Positions 18,790-30,311 are shown, counted from the stretch's first letter. The stretch is DNA of 47,230 bases from Multifurca ochricompacta (GCA_022496185.1 WTXG01000271.1:1-47230), one strand, 5' to 3'. Program-made: numbers and translations. Notes: generated by a model from the letters alone, not told the origin.

Positions 18790-20313
18790 GTGGCTTCCAG
18801 CCGCAGTCAGACCCTCTTCCGAGAAGAACTTATTGAGCGCAGAGACGAGAATAATCTTTCACAACAAGTACTTGGCTCTGCCGCCTGGAAAGACTTTGAA
18901 ACCGAGTTTGGATACTACATCTATCACGATGGAAGATACCAACCAGTAGAATACGACGACGAGAAAAGAGTTTGGTACTGCATCCGATATTTGGATAGCC
19001 GAAACTCTTGGGTCACTACAAGACCTGCCCCACCCGAATTCGGATTAGGCCCATGGAGAGAAAACCCTCTGGCCATTGTCACGGACTCTGAACCAGAAGA
19101 GTACGTAGAAGAACCCAGTGAAGAGGAAGCACCAGCATTAGCAGCATCTACGTCTCTGGTTGCACTGAGAGCTGTCACGATCAGAGCCCCTGCTTTGACA
19201 ACTCCACAGATATCGACACAGTCTACATGAACCATCACCCTGTCCCACCAACCCATGTCTACCATCGCCGCCCAACTCCCAGATCCCGCCCCACCAGCCC
19301 CTGTGGCGGCACCACCACCACCACCAAATATTCCTCCCCCATCGGGGCGACTGTCAGGAGTGCTACCCCAGATGTTCACAGGGGACTGCTCACAGAGCAA
19401 GAAGTTCATGTTGGAATTCACCACCTTCAAGAACTTCAACCATGATGTCCCACAGATTGTCAACCCATTCCAGCATGCCAATCTGTTCCTCTCCCTAATC
19501 CAAGGAGATGCGGTGGATGATTGGACCATGGAGCAGTTGGAGTGGTTGAATGAGCAGGTTGAAAGCGGGTGTCGTACCACAAGCGAAGGCCTTTGGGAGA
19601 CCATTGCCGAAAGGTTCAAGGATGCCTTCACAGACAGGCAAGCCAAGCAGAAGGCAGCCTGGGAATTGAAATCCCTCAGAATGGAGAAAGGCGAATTGGA
19701 TGCATATGTCACCAAGTTCAGAAGTCTAGCCAACAGAGCGGGCTATGACACAGATGAGGAGGCCACATTAGACCTCTTCTCACAAGGACTACCCAACCCC
19801 CTAGTCAAGAACATCATACAGTTCCATCATCCGCATGATTGGGATGCCTGGGTTGATGCTGCCCGACGACAGCAGCAAGACTACCTGGACTTCCAGACAC
19901 GATTTGGAGTTGACACCAAGAAGGGAAAAACCTGAGATCAGTGGAAGGCCACCTTCGGAGTAAAACCTGCCCAGCATACCCAGTGGGATCCAAATGCTAT
20001 GGATACCTCTGTGGATCAAGCCCGAGCTCGGGCAGCACTCACGGAAGATGAGCGGCAGACATTAATGAAGGAGGGATGATGCTTTCGCTGTAGGGCATTA
20101 GGACACATGTCTCGGGATTGTCCCAAAAAGGGGGCATGCGTCACCACAGCAACCGTCACACCAGAAAGTCCCATCCAGAATAACCCGCCCACTGTGGACA
20201 AGAGGTCAAAAGAGGAGAAAGCCCAGGATATATGGGCTAATATGATGAAAGAGAGTGAGGAAGTGCACGCTATTCTGGTAGAAAAAGCATTTGCGAAAAA
20301 GGATTTTTGTTAG
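18790..20313 (+). pseudogene. Gyp-C gag
   Basis: The gag layout matches Gyp-B: the N-terminal YYIYHDGRYQPVEY block, a Pro-rich linker, capsid-like helices and the knuckle CFRCRALGHMSRDC. The frame is continuous over 507 codons but has three TGA stops (19228-19230, 19933-19935, 20077-20079); the second replaces an Arg codon of sister copies. As in Gyp-B the expected start is GTG, not ATG. The C terminus KKDFC overlaps the start of pol by seven bases. Confidence 0.85.
20300..20313 (+). other. Gag-pol shift site GGATTTTTGTTAG
   Basis: Gag reads GAT TTT TGT TAG. Pol is open in the -1 frame from TTG at 20307. It is the same T5 context as in the other copies, but the gag stop comes one codon later, so slippage would happen on Phe with Cys in the next site. 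Confidence 0.5.
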
Positions 20314-23300
20314 GCTCAAACCCATCGGCCTGGGCAAGAGCACTCCATGTCACCTCTGTGTATGCTAGTCAATTCAAATCGTTAAAAATACCAGTTCATT
20401 TTGAAACTACACAGAGGACAGCCGACCAAGATATCTTAGTGGACTCTGGAGCCACAGACAATTTCATTCATCTACGATTAATCAGAACAATGGGTCTGGG
20501 AAGGCTGGCACTTCCCCAGGAAAAGAACATTTGGAATATTGACAGGACAGCCAATTGTGCTGGGAAAATCACCCATTATATGGATCTGAAAGTCCAGGTT
20601 GGGGAAACTACAAAGGTCATTCGCTTCCTGATTACGGACCTCGGAGATGAGGATCTTATCCTGGGCTATCCGTGGCTCGCAGCTTTCGAACCAAAGATTA
20701 ACTGGGCTGATGCAACTATGGATAAGGACTCGTACCCAACCATTATCACATCACTGGGCTACAATTACACGATCAGGCATCCAGTAATAAGGACTGCACG
20801 AACAGAGGAAGGGGATGACCCTGGCCAGTGTTATGCCACCAAAGCATCAGAACTGGCCCAGAAGGCCATACAGGGACAAGCTGAGAAGACTTACCATGAC
20901 ATAGTGCCAGACGTCTATCAGCGGCACTGGAGGGTATTCTCTGAGGAAGAGTCACATCGATTTCCCCCAGAGCGACCATGGGACCATGCCATTGACCTCC
21001 TCCCAAACACGCCAGCTGCTATAGACTGCAAAGTCTATCCACTATCCCAAACTGAGCAGGTAGCACTTACTGAATTCCTCGAAGAACACCTAGCCAAAGG
21101 ATATATTTGCCCATCCAAGTCACAGTATGCCTCACCCTTCTTCTTCATCAAAAAGAAGGACAGCAAGCTGCGACCAGTCCAGGACTACCGAAAGATTAAT
21201 ATGTATACTGTAAAGAACGCCTATCCCCTGCCCCTCATTTCCGAGCTCATTGACACCATGCGGGACAAATCCCTCTTTTCAAAAATGGATGTACGCTGGG
21301 GTTACAACAACATTAGAATCAAGGAAGGCGACCAATGCAAAGTGGCATTCAAGACAAACCAAGGACTGTTTGAACCGAATGTCATGTTTTTCGGGCTCAC
21401 AAATTCACCGGCAACGTTCCAATCCATGATGAATCATATCTTCTGAGACCTCATCCTTACTGGCGAAGTAGTAGTCTATATGGATGACATCCTGGTTGCC
21501 ACCACCAATGATTTGGATCACCACTGAAGACGAGTACATCAGGTGTTGGATATATTGCATGAACACGATTTGTACCTCAAACCTGCAAAGTGCTCCTTTG
21601 AACAACAAAGCGTCAAGTACTTGGGAGTGATCCTGGAGGGGGGACAAGTGTGTATGGATCCCGTCAAGGTACAAGGAATCCGGGAGTGGCCAGTGCCAAC
21701 CTGTGTCAAGGATGTCCGATCCTTTATTGGATTCTGTAACTTCTATCAGCATTTTGTTAAAGGATTCTCAGGCATAGCACAACCCTTAAACGATCTTCTG
21801 AAGAAGGACGTGCCATGGCATTGGGGTGCCAAACAACAACGGGCATTCGAACGAATTAGAGACCTCGTAGGCTCAGAACCGGTACTTATTCAACCCGACC
21901 TGAGCCGCCCCTTCGAGTTAGAAGTGGACGCCTCCCACTTTGCGAATGGGGCAGTGCTGTATCAGAGGGACAGTTTGCAAGTACTTCACCCTGTAGCATA
22001 CTACTCAGAAACCTTTTCATCCGCCGAACGAAATTACGACATTTGGGACTGGGAACTTCTAGCTATAGTCAAGGCACTATGGCATTGGCGGCCATACCTT
22101 GCAGGGAACCCTTACAAAACAGTCATCTACACAGATCATTCTAACCTGTTGTACTGGAAAGAGCCCCACAAAATCAGCTGATGTGTAGCACGAGAAGTCC
22201 TAGAGCTTGAGGAGTACAACTTTACCCTGAAACATATTGCAGGAAGTCAGAATGCATGAGCAGATGCACTATCACGAAGGCCAGACATGCATACAGGGGA
22301 AGACGACAATGACCATATAACCGTCCTCCCAGAAGAGGTGTTCGCAAAAACAGCCATAGTCAGCCTTCATGACATGGACCTGTGGGCACAAGTCTCACAA
22401 AACATGAACCCAGAATTATGCTGCTCGTGGGCTGACGCACATAACTTAAAGGAGATTAATGGTCTTTGGTGGAAAGATGGAGATCGACTTGTTGTCACCA
22501 GTGGCGACAACATTAAGAGGGGGGTGATCCATTTTCACCACAATCTCCCCTCTGCTGGTCACCCGGGCATTGCCAATACTTATGCTCTTGCCAAACGCGA
22601 CTATTGGTGGCCCAACATGAAAAGGGACGTTGAAGACTATGTGAAGGGATGCGCAGACTGCCAGGCTAATAAAGTAAATATGCACCTGCATCCTCCGGCA
22701 ATGCTTCCCATCACTCCCACTACATCTCTACCATTCCAGACGATCGCCATGGATTTCATAGTCAAACTACCCAACTCTAGAGGCTTTGACTCCATTTTAA
22801 CCATCACAGACCATGACTGTTCCAAGGCAGCACTCTTTATACCATGCAGAGAGTCCATCACAGCTGAAGGAGTGGCCAAACTCTATCTCGACCACGTTTA
22901 CTGGCATTATGGTCTCCCGGAAAAGATCATCTCTGATCGAGACCCACACTTCACCTCGACATTCACCAGAGCATTATGCAAGGTTCTGGACATACAGCAA
23001 AATATTTCGACAGCCTACCACCCCCAAACAGATGGACAGTCAGAACGTACCAATCAATGGCTGGAGCAATATCTCTGATTCTGGTGCAACGGACAGCAGG
23101 ACGATTGGGCGGACTGGCTGGCAACAGCGGAATTTGCGCATAACTCCTGGCCTAACGGCACAACAAAGACCCCCCCATTTTCCCTTATCATGGGCTGGGT
23201 ACCATGCACCACATGGACTGATAAGCCGACAAATGTCCCCACAACCTCACAGCGACTTAACCAATGGGATGAGATCCGGAAATCCACCAATGAAAACCTG

Positions 23301-23792
23301 TTGAAGGCGCAACAAACCTTATTGGATAAGCCCTCAAAATTCACACCTTATCAAGCCAATGAACGAGTTTGGCTGGAAGGGAAGCACATCCATACGTCAC
23401 ACCCCACAGCTAAATTGGCACCCCGACGTCACGGGCCTTTCAGAATCACGAGGAAGTTATCAGACATATCATATGAACTCGAACTTCCCCCCACGTGGAA
23501 GATCCATCCGGTCTTCCACATGAAGCTCCTAACACCATACAGGGAAACATCCATTCATGGGGAGAACTTCCCAAGACCTCCACTGACATTAGTTGATGGA
23601 GAAGCGGAATGGGAAGTGGAGCAGATTATGAACTCCGCTTATTGAGGCCGAGGGCGCAAATTGCATTACCTGATCAAGTGGAAGGGATTCCCAGACTCTG
23701 ACAATTCATGGGAACCAGCCAGGAATATCTTTGCCCCGGACCTGGTCACAGAGTTCCACTTACGACATCCCCAGGCGCCCAGGAATAGTTAA
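20307..23792 (+). pseudogene. Gyp-C pol: protease, RT, RNase H, integrase, chromodomain
   Basis: A complete 1161-codon pol in one frame. The motifs are protease DSGATDNF (residue ~46), RT with the catalytic YMDDI (~390), RNase H (VDASHFANGAVLY ~540, YTDHSNLLYW ~608), and the integrase HHCC finger (HFHHNLPSAGHPGI ... CADCQ ~740-784). The integrase core Asp, Asp, Glu lie in DFIVKLP, ISDRDPHFTS and DGQSERTNQ (~814-912). A C-terminal chromodomain occupies ~1100-1158 (WEVEQI ... KLHYLIKWKGFPDSDNSWEP). The chromodomain places it among chromoviruses, which target integration to methylated histone H3. It has six stops (21444, 21525, 22179, 22257, 23076, 23643), all TGA, and no frameshift. Confidence 0.95.
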
Positions 23793-23862
23793 AAAGGGAA
23801 GCAGACTCTCGACTTTTCCCCAGAACAACGCTTCATCAGCAACGTCCTAACCACAAACCAAT

Positions 23863-25056
23863 ATGTCTTCTTCCTTCATCGCTGCCTCCACTGCCATCGA
23901 TGCCTTCGCCGCCACCACTGTGGTTGTGGAAGCTTTTCCTTCCGCTCATCCTTCCACTCGTCCCTCTTCTCCCATTGACTATGAAGCTGCTGAAGAATGT
24001 GTTAAGAACCAGTCGCCCAACCCCAATGACAACTTCACCCACTCCGAAGAACCCCATCCAAATGACCTCCTTGGCATGGAACAAGATGACGACGTACCTG
24101 AATTCCCCTTCTTTGCCAACAACCCAAACTCTTCTATGTATTTCCCTCTTGAAATTACCATGGCCGACAGAGAGAAAGTCATAGCTAAGTACATATTCTA
24201 CACCAATGGCAGGATGGATGTTGCGGGGTGCATGAAGAAGGACGGGCCTGTCTATGGAGCTCCAGTTTACTTGGAAGAACGGTACACAGGTCATCTTCAC
24301 CACACAATGAGTGATGAGCAGCTGGGACACCTTGCAGCTGACGACCCCCAGGCCTTTGCAATCAACGAGGTGTTGAATGACATGCGGCTCCCACATCTCA
24401 AAGCCGAAGTAATGAGACTGCAGAAAACCCTTATGCTTTGCACCATGCTCAACGCCCAGTACAAGGAGTATGCAAAGCAAATGACAAGGCTTACGAGAGG
24501 CATGTTCCAGGTGGAGCAGGAGTTGACAGAGATCCGGAAAAGGCTGGAGATAGGGGACGCATATCAGACAATTGCGGAAAGGTACACTGATACCTATGCA
24601 CGACCCCTTCCCCCACAATCACTAGGAGCGGCACCACAACTGTTGCCAAACCGATTCGAGATGCCGCGTCTGCACAAAAACCCCCGAGGAGAGACTTGCT
24701 GGCGATGTGACAGCAAGTATCATATCAGTTGGAATTGCCCTCTTAATCGCAAATGGTGCTGCCACTGTCGAAGCAACCTCCACTGGAGCCGGTTCTGCAT
24801 TTTCCGATGTCTGGGTGTCGCTCCCACCATTGTCAACCCCTTGGGCTGGTGTGGAAAATGCCTGTGACATAACGCAGGGCATCGTGAGCTCAACTGTCCC
24901 ATGTACAACTTGTGTCGCCAATGTGGACAATGAGGACCATACGGCTTCCTGCACACACACCAATGCGCAGCAGATGAAATGTACACCATAGGAGATCGAA
25001 ACCTGGCAGACGATTATGTGGACTTGGTGCAGGATGATGATGGTGCACGTTTCTAG
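23863..25056 (+). pseudogene. Gyp-C ORF3 (zinc-knuckle protein), two stops
   Basis: 397 codons plus TAG, starting ATG 71 bp after pol. It aligns throughout with Gyp-B ORF3: the Ser/Ala-rich start, SSPIDYEAAE, the acidic stretch, YFPLEITMAD, DVAGCMKKDGPVYG, the helical LKAEVMRLQKTL and EQELTEIRKRLEIGDAYQTI segments, then knuckles CWRCDSKYHISWNC and CCHCRSNLHWSRFC. TGA at 24865-24867 interrupts the third Cys/His group, and a second TGA follows within the fourth. The open part still keeps the helical region and the first two knuckles. Confidence 0.85.
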
Positions 25057-25087
25057 CTGGGTCAGCTCGAGCCAGAAGGGAGGGTGA

Positions 25088-25667
25088 TGTTACAAACAGG
25101 GCCCAGCAGCCCTATTTTCTTCACTCTTCCCAACAGGGATCCCACTTGTCCACCGACACTTCACTTTCTCATTATGTCTCCCTCCTGGGACCCCTCACAT
25201 GCGTTGCTTCCATCCCCATGACTGTTGTTTGGACTTATGTACTTACTGTTTGTCTATGATGACTCTCTCTTATCTTCTTATCTCTACGATCGGACACTTA
25301 CTTAATTCCCTATCAGAAGCAAGGCTTTACACCCTCCACTTTTGTATCTTTGGGCCCACATGACTCCGTTATCCTTATCTATAGACGCTCGCCCATTTAT
25401 GTATATAAGTCCGTCCTAGCTACACTGTAGACTTCAGACTCGACTTATTGAATACATCAGTGTTAGTCTTTTGGACTTCTCCCTGAATCCTCTGACTTGT
25501 CTGTCTCAGTGCTTTTGGCACTTTCCACTCAACATCGTCTTGGGAGCAGCCCCCTTGACTTTGACTTGTTCCCTAATACTCCAAGAGGTCTTATTGACCT
25601 CTTATCTGAAACCCTTGACCAATGCTGTCGCACAAGTCATGCAGAACGTCCCACACCGGATGTAACA
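25088..25667 (+). repeat. Gyp-C 3' LTR
   Basis: Partner of 18191-18770. It is preceded by the purine tract AGAAGGGAGGG and a TGA spacer, the plus-strand priming site. Gyp-B pol resumes immediately after it. Confidence 0.9.
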
Positions 25668-28247
25668 GAACGCCTACACTGTAAAGAATGCATATCCCTT
25701 GCCACTCATATCGGAACTCATCGACACCATGCGAGATAAATCCCTGTTCTCTAAAATGGATGTCCGATGGGGTTACAACAATATCCGAATTAAAGAAGGG
25801 GACCAGTGTAAGGCGGTGTTCAAAACCAACCAAGGACTCTTTGAACCAAATGTCATGTTCTTCGGTCTCACCAATTCGCCTGCCACGTTTCAGTCCATGA
25901 TGAATCACATCTTCCGTGATCTCATTCTTACCAGCGAAGTGGTGGTGTATATGGATGATATCCTGGTAGCCACCACGAACGATCTAGCCCACCATCGTGA
26001 ATGGGTGCACCAAGTGTTGGATATTTTGCATGAGCACAACCTGTACCTCAAACCAGCTAAGTGTTCATTTGAACAACCAAGCATGGAGTACCTGGGAGTC
26101 ATCCTAGAAGGAGGGCATGTGCGAATGGACCTGGTAAAGATACAAGGGATCCGAGAATGGCCAGTACCCATGTGTGTCAAGGACATGCGGTCCTTTGTGG
26201 GGTTTTGTAATTTCTACCAACGGTTCATTTGGGGATTCTCAGGAATTGCCCAACCACTGAACAGGCTGCTGAAGAAAGATGTGCCTTGGCATTGGGCAGA
26301 GGAACAACAACGCGCCTTTGAACAAATCCGCGATATCATCGGCTCAGAACTGGTGTTGCTACAGCCAGATCTAGAAAAACCCTTCGAACTTGAGGTTGAT
26401 GCATCTCACTTTGCCAATGGGGCCGTGTTGAACCAGCGAGATGTGATGGGGCTGCTCCACCCAGTCGCCTTCTATTCTGAGACATTCTCGTCGGTGGAGC
26501 GAAATTACAATATTTGGGACAGGGAATTACTAGCCATTGTAAAAGCATTGCGACACTGGCGACCATATCTAGCAGGAACCCCTCACAAAACCATCATTCA
26601 TACTGATCACTCCAACCTACTCTATTGGAAAGAACCCCACAAAATTAGTTGATGGGTAGCTCGTGAAGTCCTAGAACTGGAGGAATATAACTTCATATTG
26701 AAGCACATCGCAGGAAGTCGCAATGCACACGCAGACGCCCTGTCACGGCGACCTGATCTAAACAATGGCGGGGAGGACAACAATGACATCGCAGTACTCC
26801 TGAAGAAGTTTTTGCAAAAGTGGCGGTCGTCAGTCTTCACGACATGGACTTGTGGGCCCAGGTGTTGCAAAACATGAACCAGCAGTTATGTGAATCATGG
26901 GCTGATGCACACAATCTGAAGAAGATTGATGGCCTTTGGTGGAAGGACGGGGATCGTCTTGTTGTCACTGGTGGTGACAACATTAAGAGGGGGGTGATCC
27001 ACTTTCACCACGACCTCCCTCTGCAGGACACCCAGGAATTGCTAACACATACACTTTGGCCAAACGAGACTACTGGTGGCCAAACATGAAGAAGGATGTA
27101 GAGAACTATGTAAAAGGATGTGCAGACTGTCAAGCCAATAAAGTAAACATGCACCTGCACCCACCAGCTCCATTCCCAATCACACCTATGACCTCAATGC
27201 CATTCCAGACCATAGCTATGGACTTCATCGTTAAACTTCCCATATCCAGAGGCTTCGACTCAATCCTGACTGTTATGGACCATGACTGCTCCAAAGCAGC
27301 ACTGTTACAAGTCCATCACAGCAGAAGGAGTAGCCAAACTTTATTTGGACCACGTCTACAGACACTACGGCCTCCCCCAAAAGATTATCTCTGACCGCGA
27401 CCCACGCTTCACCTCCACCTTCACCAAAGCCCTCTGTAAAATTTTGGACGTAACCCAAAACATCTCAACAGCCTACCACCCACAGACCAACGGGCAATCA
27501 GAAAGGACGAATCAGTGGTTGGAACAATATCTCCGGTTCTGGTGTAATGGATGGCAGGACAATTGGGCTGACTGGCTAGCAACAGCGGAATTCACACATA
27601 ACTCATGGCCCAATGGCACCACTAAGACCTCCCCATTCTCCCTTATCATGGGATGGATGCCGTGAACTACCTGGACCAATAAACCCACGAATGTCCCATC
27701 AGCTGCGCAGCGTATCAGCCAATGGGAAGAGATCAGGCAATTGGCCAATGAGAACCTGCTGAAGGTGCAGAAGACCCTGTCAGAGAAGCCCTCAAAGTTC
27801 ACACCTTATCAAACCAATGACCTAGTGTGGTTAGAAGGGAAGAACATTCATACGTCACATCCAACGGCCAAATTAGCACCCCGACGACACGGACCCTTCA
27901 AGATAACAAGGAAGCTGTCAGATGTGTCATACGAGCTCGAACTTCCACCCACATGGAGAATCCATCCGGTCTTCCATGCTCGACTTCTGACACCATACAA
28001 AGAAACACCCCTGCATGGGGAAAACTTCCCAAGACCCCCTCCAGAACTGATCGACAGGGAAGCATGGGAAGTGGAGCAAATTTTAGATTCTGTACATAAA
28101 GGCTGAGGGTGCAAACTGCATTACCTTGTCAAGTGGAGCGGATTCCCAGACTCTGACAACTTGTGGGAACCAGCTGGGAATATCTTTGCCCCAGTCCTTA
28201 TCTCGGAGTTCCATGTCTGACACCCAGAAGCGCCCAAAGACATTTAA
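25668..28247 (+). pseudogene. Gyp-B pol, 3' part: RT, RNase H, integrase, chromodomain
   Basis: Continues from 18190. The RT palm with [12 protein letters not shown] is near 25950, RNase H covers FELEVDASHFANGAV to HTDHSNLLYWKEP, and the first TGA is at 26650. Three length changes then break the frame: one base lost near 26800, another near 27025, and about 11 bases lost near 27305 in the integrase core. The HHCC finger CADCQANK, the motif SDRDPRFTS, and TNGQSERTNQ with the catalytic Glu are still readable. TGA codons in place of Arg follow at 27663, 28104 and just before HPEAP. The chromodomain (KLHYLVKWSGFPDSDNLWEP) closes the protein. Confidence 0.9.
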
Positions 28248-28323
28248 AAGGACAACCCCAGACCCCAATCAAACTCCCCAGTACATGCTCCCACAGCAAC
28301 GTCCTACAACCTCAGAATCTATC

Positions 28324-29523
28324 ATGTCTTTCATTGCTGCCAACGCCACTGTCGACGCTTTCACCTCCTCTGCCGTAGTTGTTGAGAACTTCCCCTCTGC
28401 TCACCCCTCTACACGTCCCTCCTCACCCATCGACTATGAGGCTGCAGAAGCCCGAGTCAAGAAACAATCCCCGAATCCCAATGATGACTTTGAGCACAGC
28501 GAAGAGCCGCACCTGAATGATCTGTTGGGTATGGAGTTGGATGACGAAGTCCCAGAATTCCTGTTCATAGCTAACAACCCCAACTCCTCTATGTACTTCC
28601 CCCTGGAGATTACAATGGCCGACAGGACAACTGCCATTGCCAAATACATCTTCTACACCAACGGGGGAATGGATGTGGCAGGATGTATGAAGAAGGACGG
28701 CCCTGTTTATGGGGCTCCCGTTTATTTGGAGGAAAGGTATACTGGACGTCTTCACCACACATTGACCGATGAACAACTCGGACATCTGGCCGCAGAAGAC
28801 ATGTGGGCCTTCGCCATCGACAAAGTAATGAATGACATGCAACTCCCGTGCCTCAAGGCTGAGGTTATGAGGCTGCGGAAGAACCTGACGCTCCACACCA
28901 CACTCAACAAACAGTATAAGGAGCACGCAAAAATGATGGTGAGGTTGACTAATGGAATGTTCCAGATAGAACAGGAGCTGGTGGAGATTCGGAAGAGACT
29001 GGAGATAGGAGATGCGTATCAGACGATTGCTGAAAGGTACACCGACACCTATGCACGACCCCTCCCCCCACGATCATTGGGAGCGGCCCCCGTATTGCTA
29101 CCCAACCAGTTCGAGATGCCGCGCATGCACGAAAACCCTCACAGAGAGACATGTTGGCGCTGCGACAGCAAATATCACATCAGCTGGAACTGCCCACTCA
29201 ACCGCAAGTGGTGCCGCCATTGTCGCAGCAACCTGCACTGGAGCCAGTTCTGCATCTTTCGCCAGGTGGGAGTCACTCCATCAATTACCAACCCATCAGC
29301 ATGGTGTGGCAAGTGCCTCCATCACAACGCAGGACATTGTGAACTAGACTGCCCGGTCTACGATCTGTGCCACTCCTGTGGCCAGCGTGGCCCTTATGGA
29401 TTCCTCCGTACCCACAGATGTCCCCAAGATGACGACAAGGAGAATTATACCATGGACAATCGCAATGTGGCAGATGATTATCTAGAGTTGGTGCAGGATG
29501 ATGATGGTACGAGTCATTTCTAG
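28324..29523 (+). CDS. Gyp-B ORF3: intact 399-aa coiled-coil, four-zinc-knuckle protein
   Basis: This is the only full-length open gene in the window's retroelements, starting ATG 76 bp after pol. Residues 1-35 are Ala/Ser/Pro-rich and 50-80 are acidic. Residues 90-145 form a well-conserved block (YFPLEITMAD, DVAGCMKKDGPVYG). Residues about 174-240 look helical and probably coiled-coil. Then come CX2CX4HX4C knuckles at 277-290 and 297-310, CX2CX6HX4C at 328-343, and a CX2C...HXC group at 349-366, ending with an acidic tail. I know no named family. Zinc knuckles of this type bind single-stranded nucleic acid in Gag, so an RNA- or DNA-binding accessory role is plausible. No signal peptide or membrane segment is visible, which argues against an envelope protein. 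It is conserved in Gyp-A, -C and -D. Confidence 0.85.
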   Translation: MSFIAANATVDAFTSSAVVVENFPSAHPSTRPSSPIDYEAAEARVKKQSPNPNDDFEHSEEPHLNDLLGMELDDEVPEFLFIANNPNSSMYFPLEITMADRTTAIAKYIFYTNGGMDVAGCMKKDGPVYGAPVYLEERYTGRLHHTLTDEQLGHLAAEDMWAFAIDKVMNDMQLPCLKAEVMRLRKNLTLHTTLNKQYKEHAKMMVRLTNGMFQIEQELVEIRKRLEIGDAYQTIAERYTDTYARPLPPRSLGAAPVLLPNQFEMPRMHENPHRETCWRCDSKYHISWNCPLNRKWCRHCRSNLHWSQFCIFRQVGVTPSITNPSAWCGKCLHHNAGHCELDCPVYDLCHSCGQRGPYGFLRTHRCPQDDDKENYTMDNRNVADDYLELVQDDDGTSHF

Positions 29524-29554
29524 CCAGGTCTGCTAGAGCCAGAAGAGGGGGTGA

Positions 29555-30145
29555 TGTTACGACCAGTGCCGAGCCTCCCTATTTTCTTCACCCTCCCCAA
29601 CGAGAACCCATCCTTACTGCCCACTATGCACTTCCTGATCACGTCTCTGTCCTGGGATCCATCACGTGCTCTGCTTCCTTCCCCGTGACCGCTGTTTGTA
29701 CCCATTGACGTATTGTTTACTTCTGCTTGTGATCTTTCTTATCTCTTATCTCTTTATCTCTAAGACCGGACACTTACTTAGTACCCTATCAGAAGCCAGG
29801 CTTTATGCCATCCGCTTTTGTATATTCGGGCCCATATGACTCTATGATATCTTATCTTTAGATGCTCATTCGATTACGTATATAAGTCCGCTGTAACTAC
29901 ATTGTGGACCTCAGACTTGACTTATTGAATACATCGGTGCTTGTCTTCTGGACTTTCCCTTTGATCCTTAAGCTTAGTTGTCTCAGTGCTTCTGGCACTT
30001 CTCTGTTCAACATTGTCTTAGAGTACAGCCTCTTTGACTTTGACTTGTCACCCCTTACTCCAAGGAGCCTTATTGGTTTCTTACCTGAACCCGTGAATCA
30101 CGCTGTCACACAAGTCGTGTGGAATGTCCTGCACTGGACGTAACA
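29555..30145 (+). repeat. Gyp-B 3' LTR
   Basis: Partner of 15172-15762. It is preceded by AGAAGAGGGGG (29541-29551) and ends ACGTAACA, followed by the GGTGG duplication. It carries TATATAAG and AGACTTGACTT. Confidence 0.9.
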
Positions 30146-30235
30146 GGTGGAGGGATGAGCAGAGGGGAAGTTCTTGACAACTATGACAGAGGAGGTGAAG
30201 GTGTCAACGGCGGCGTTGGCAGTGATGAAAGACAT
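30146..30235 (-). pseudogene. Gyp-A ORF3, 5' part
   Basis: ATG at 30235-30233 on the minus strand begins MSFITANAAVDTF and runs to AHPST, where Gyp-B is inserted. The rest is at 15171-14058. It lies about 76 bp after the end of Gyp-A pol, as in the other copies. Confidence 0.8.
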
Positions 30236-30311
30236 GATTGACTGAATGGTGTTAGAATGTTGCTGGGGAAGCATGTACTGGGGGGTTCAACAGGGTCTGA
30301 GGCCATTCCTT

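Larger units (their letters stand above)
18191..25667 (+). mobile_element. Gyp-C: innermost chromodomain Ty3/gypsy element, TSD GAATG/GAACG
   Basis: It is 7477 bp with 580-bp LTRs at 18191-18770 and 25088-25667. The flanks are GAATG (18186-18190) and GAACG (25668-25672), a 5-bp duplication with one C-to-T change at a CpG. Gene order is gag, pol, ORF3, polypurine tract AGAAGGGAGGG (25074-25084). It has no internal insertion and no frameshift in pol; damage is nearly confined to TGA codons. It is the youngest full-length insertion in the nest. Confidence 0.95.
15172..30145 (+). mobile_element. Gyp-B: chromodomain Ty3/gypsy element in ORF3 of Gyp-A, TSD GGTGG
   Basis: It has 591-bp LTRs at 15172-15762 and 29555-30145, and is flanked by GGTGG (15167-15171 and 30146-30150). 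It contains gag, pol and ORF3 on the plus strand, with a polypurine tract AGAAGAGGGGG at 29541-29551. Gyp-C is inserted within its reverse transcriptase region. Without Gyp-C it is about 7.49 kb. It interrupts codon 29 or so of Gyp-A ORF3. Confidence 0.95.

Noticed and set aside
18924..19733. 269-aa minus-strand ORF over Gyp-C gag
   Set aside because: It is antisense to gag and opened by gag codon bias (Pro and Ala stretches read as Gly-rich); no conserved motif.
23836..24618. 260-aa minus-strand ORF over Gyp-C ORF3
   Set aside because: Antisense shadow; its motifs are complements of conserved ORF3 codons.
24707..24991. Plus-strand ORF overlapping the Gyp-C ORF3 knuckle region, and its minus-strand partners
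   Set aside because: They are frame shadows of ORF3; the Cys/His pattern is in the ORF3 frame only.
28324..29523. ORF3 as a retroviral-type envelope gene
   Set aside because: It has the env position, but no signal peptide, no transmembrane segment and no glycosylation-rich ectodomain are visible; zinc knuckles indicate a nucleic-acid-binding protein.
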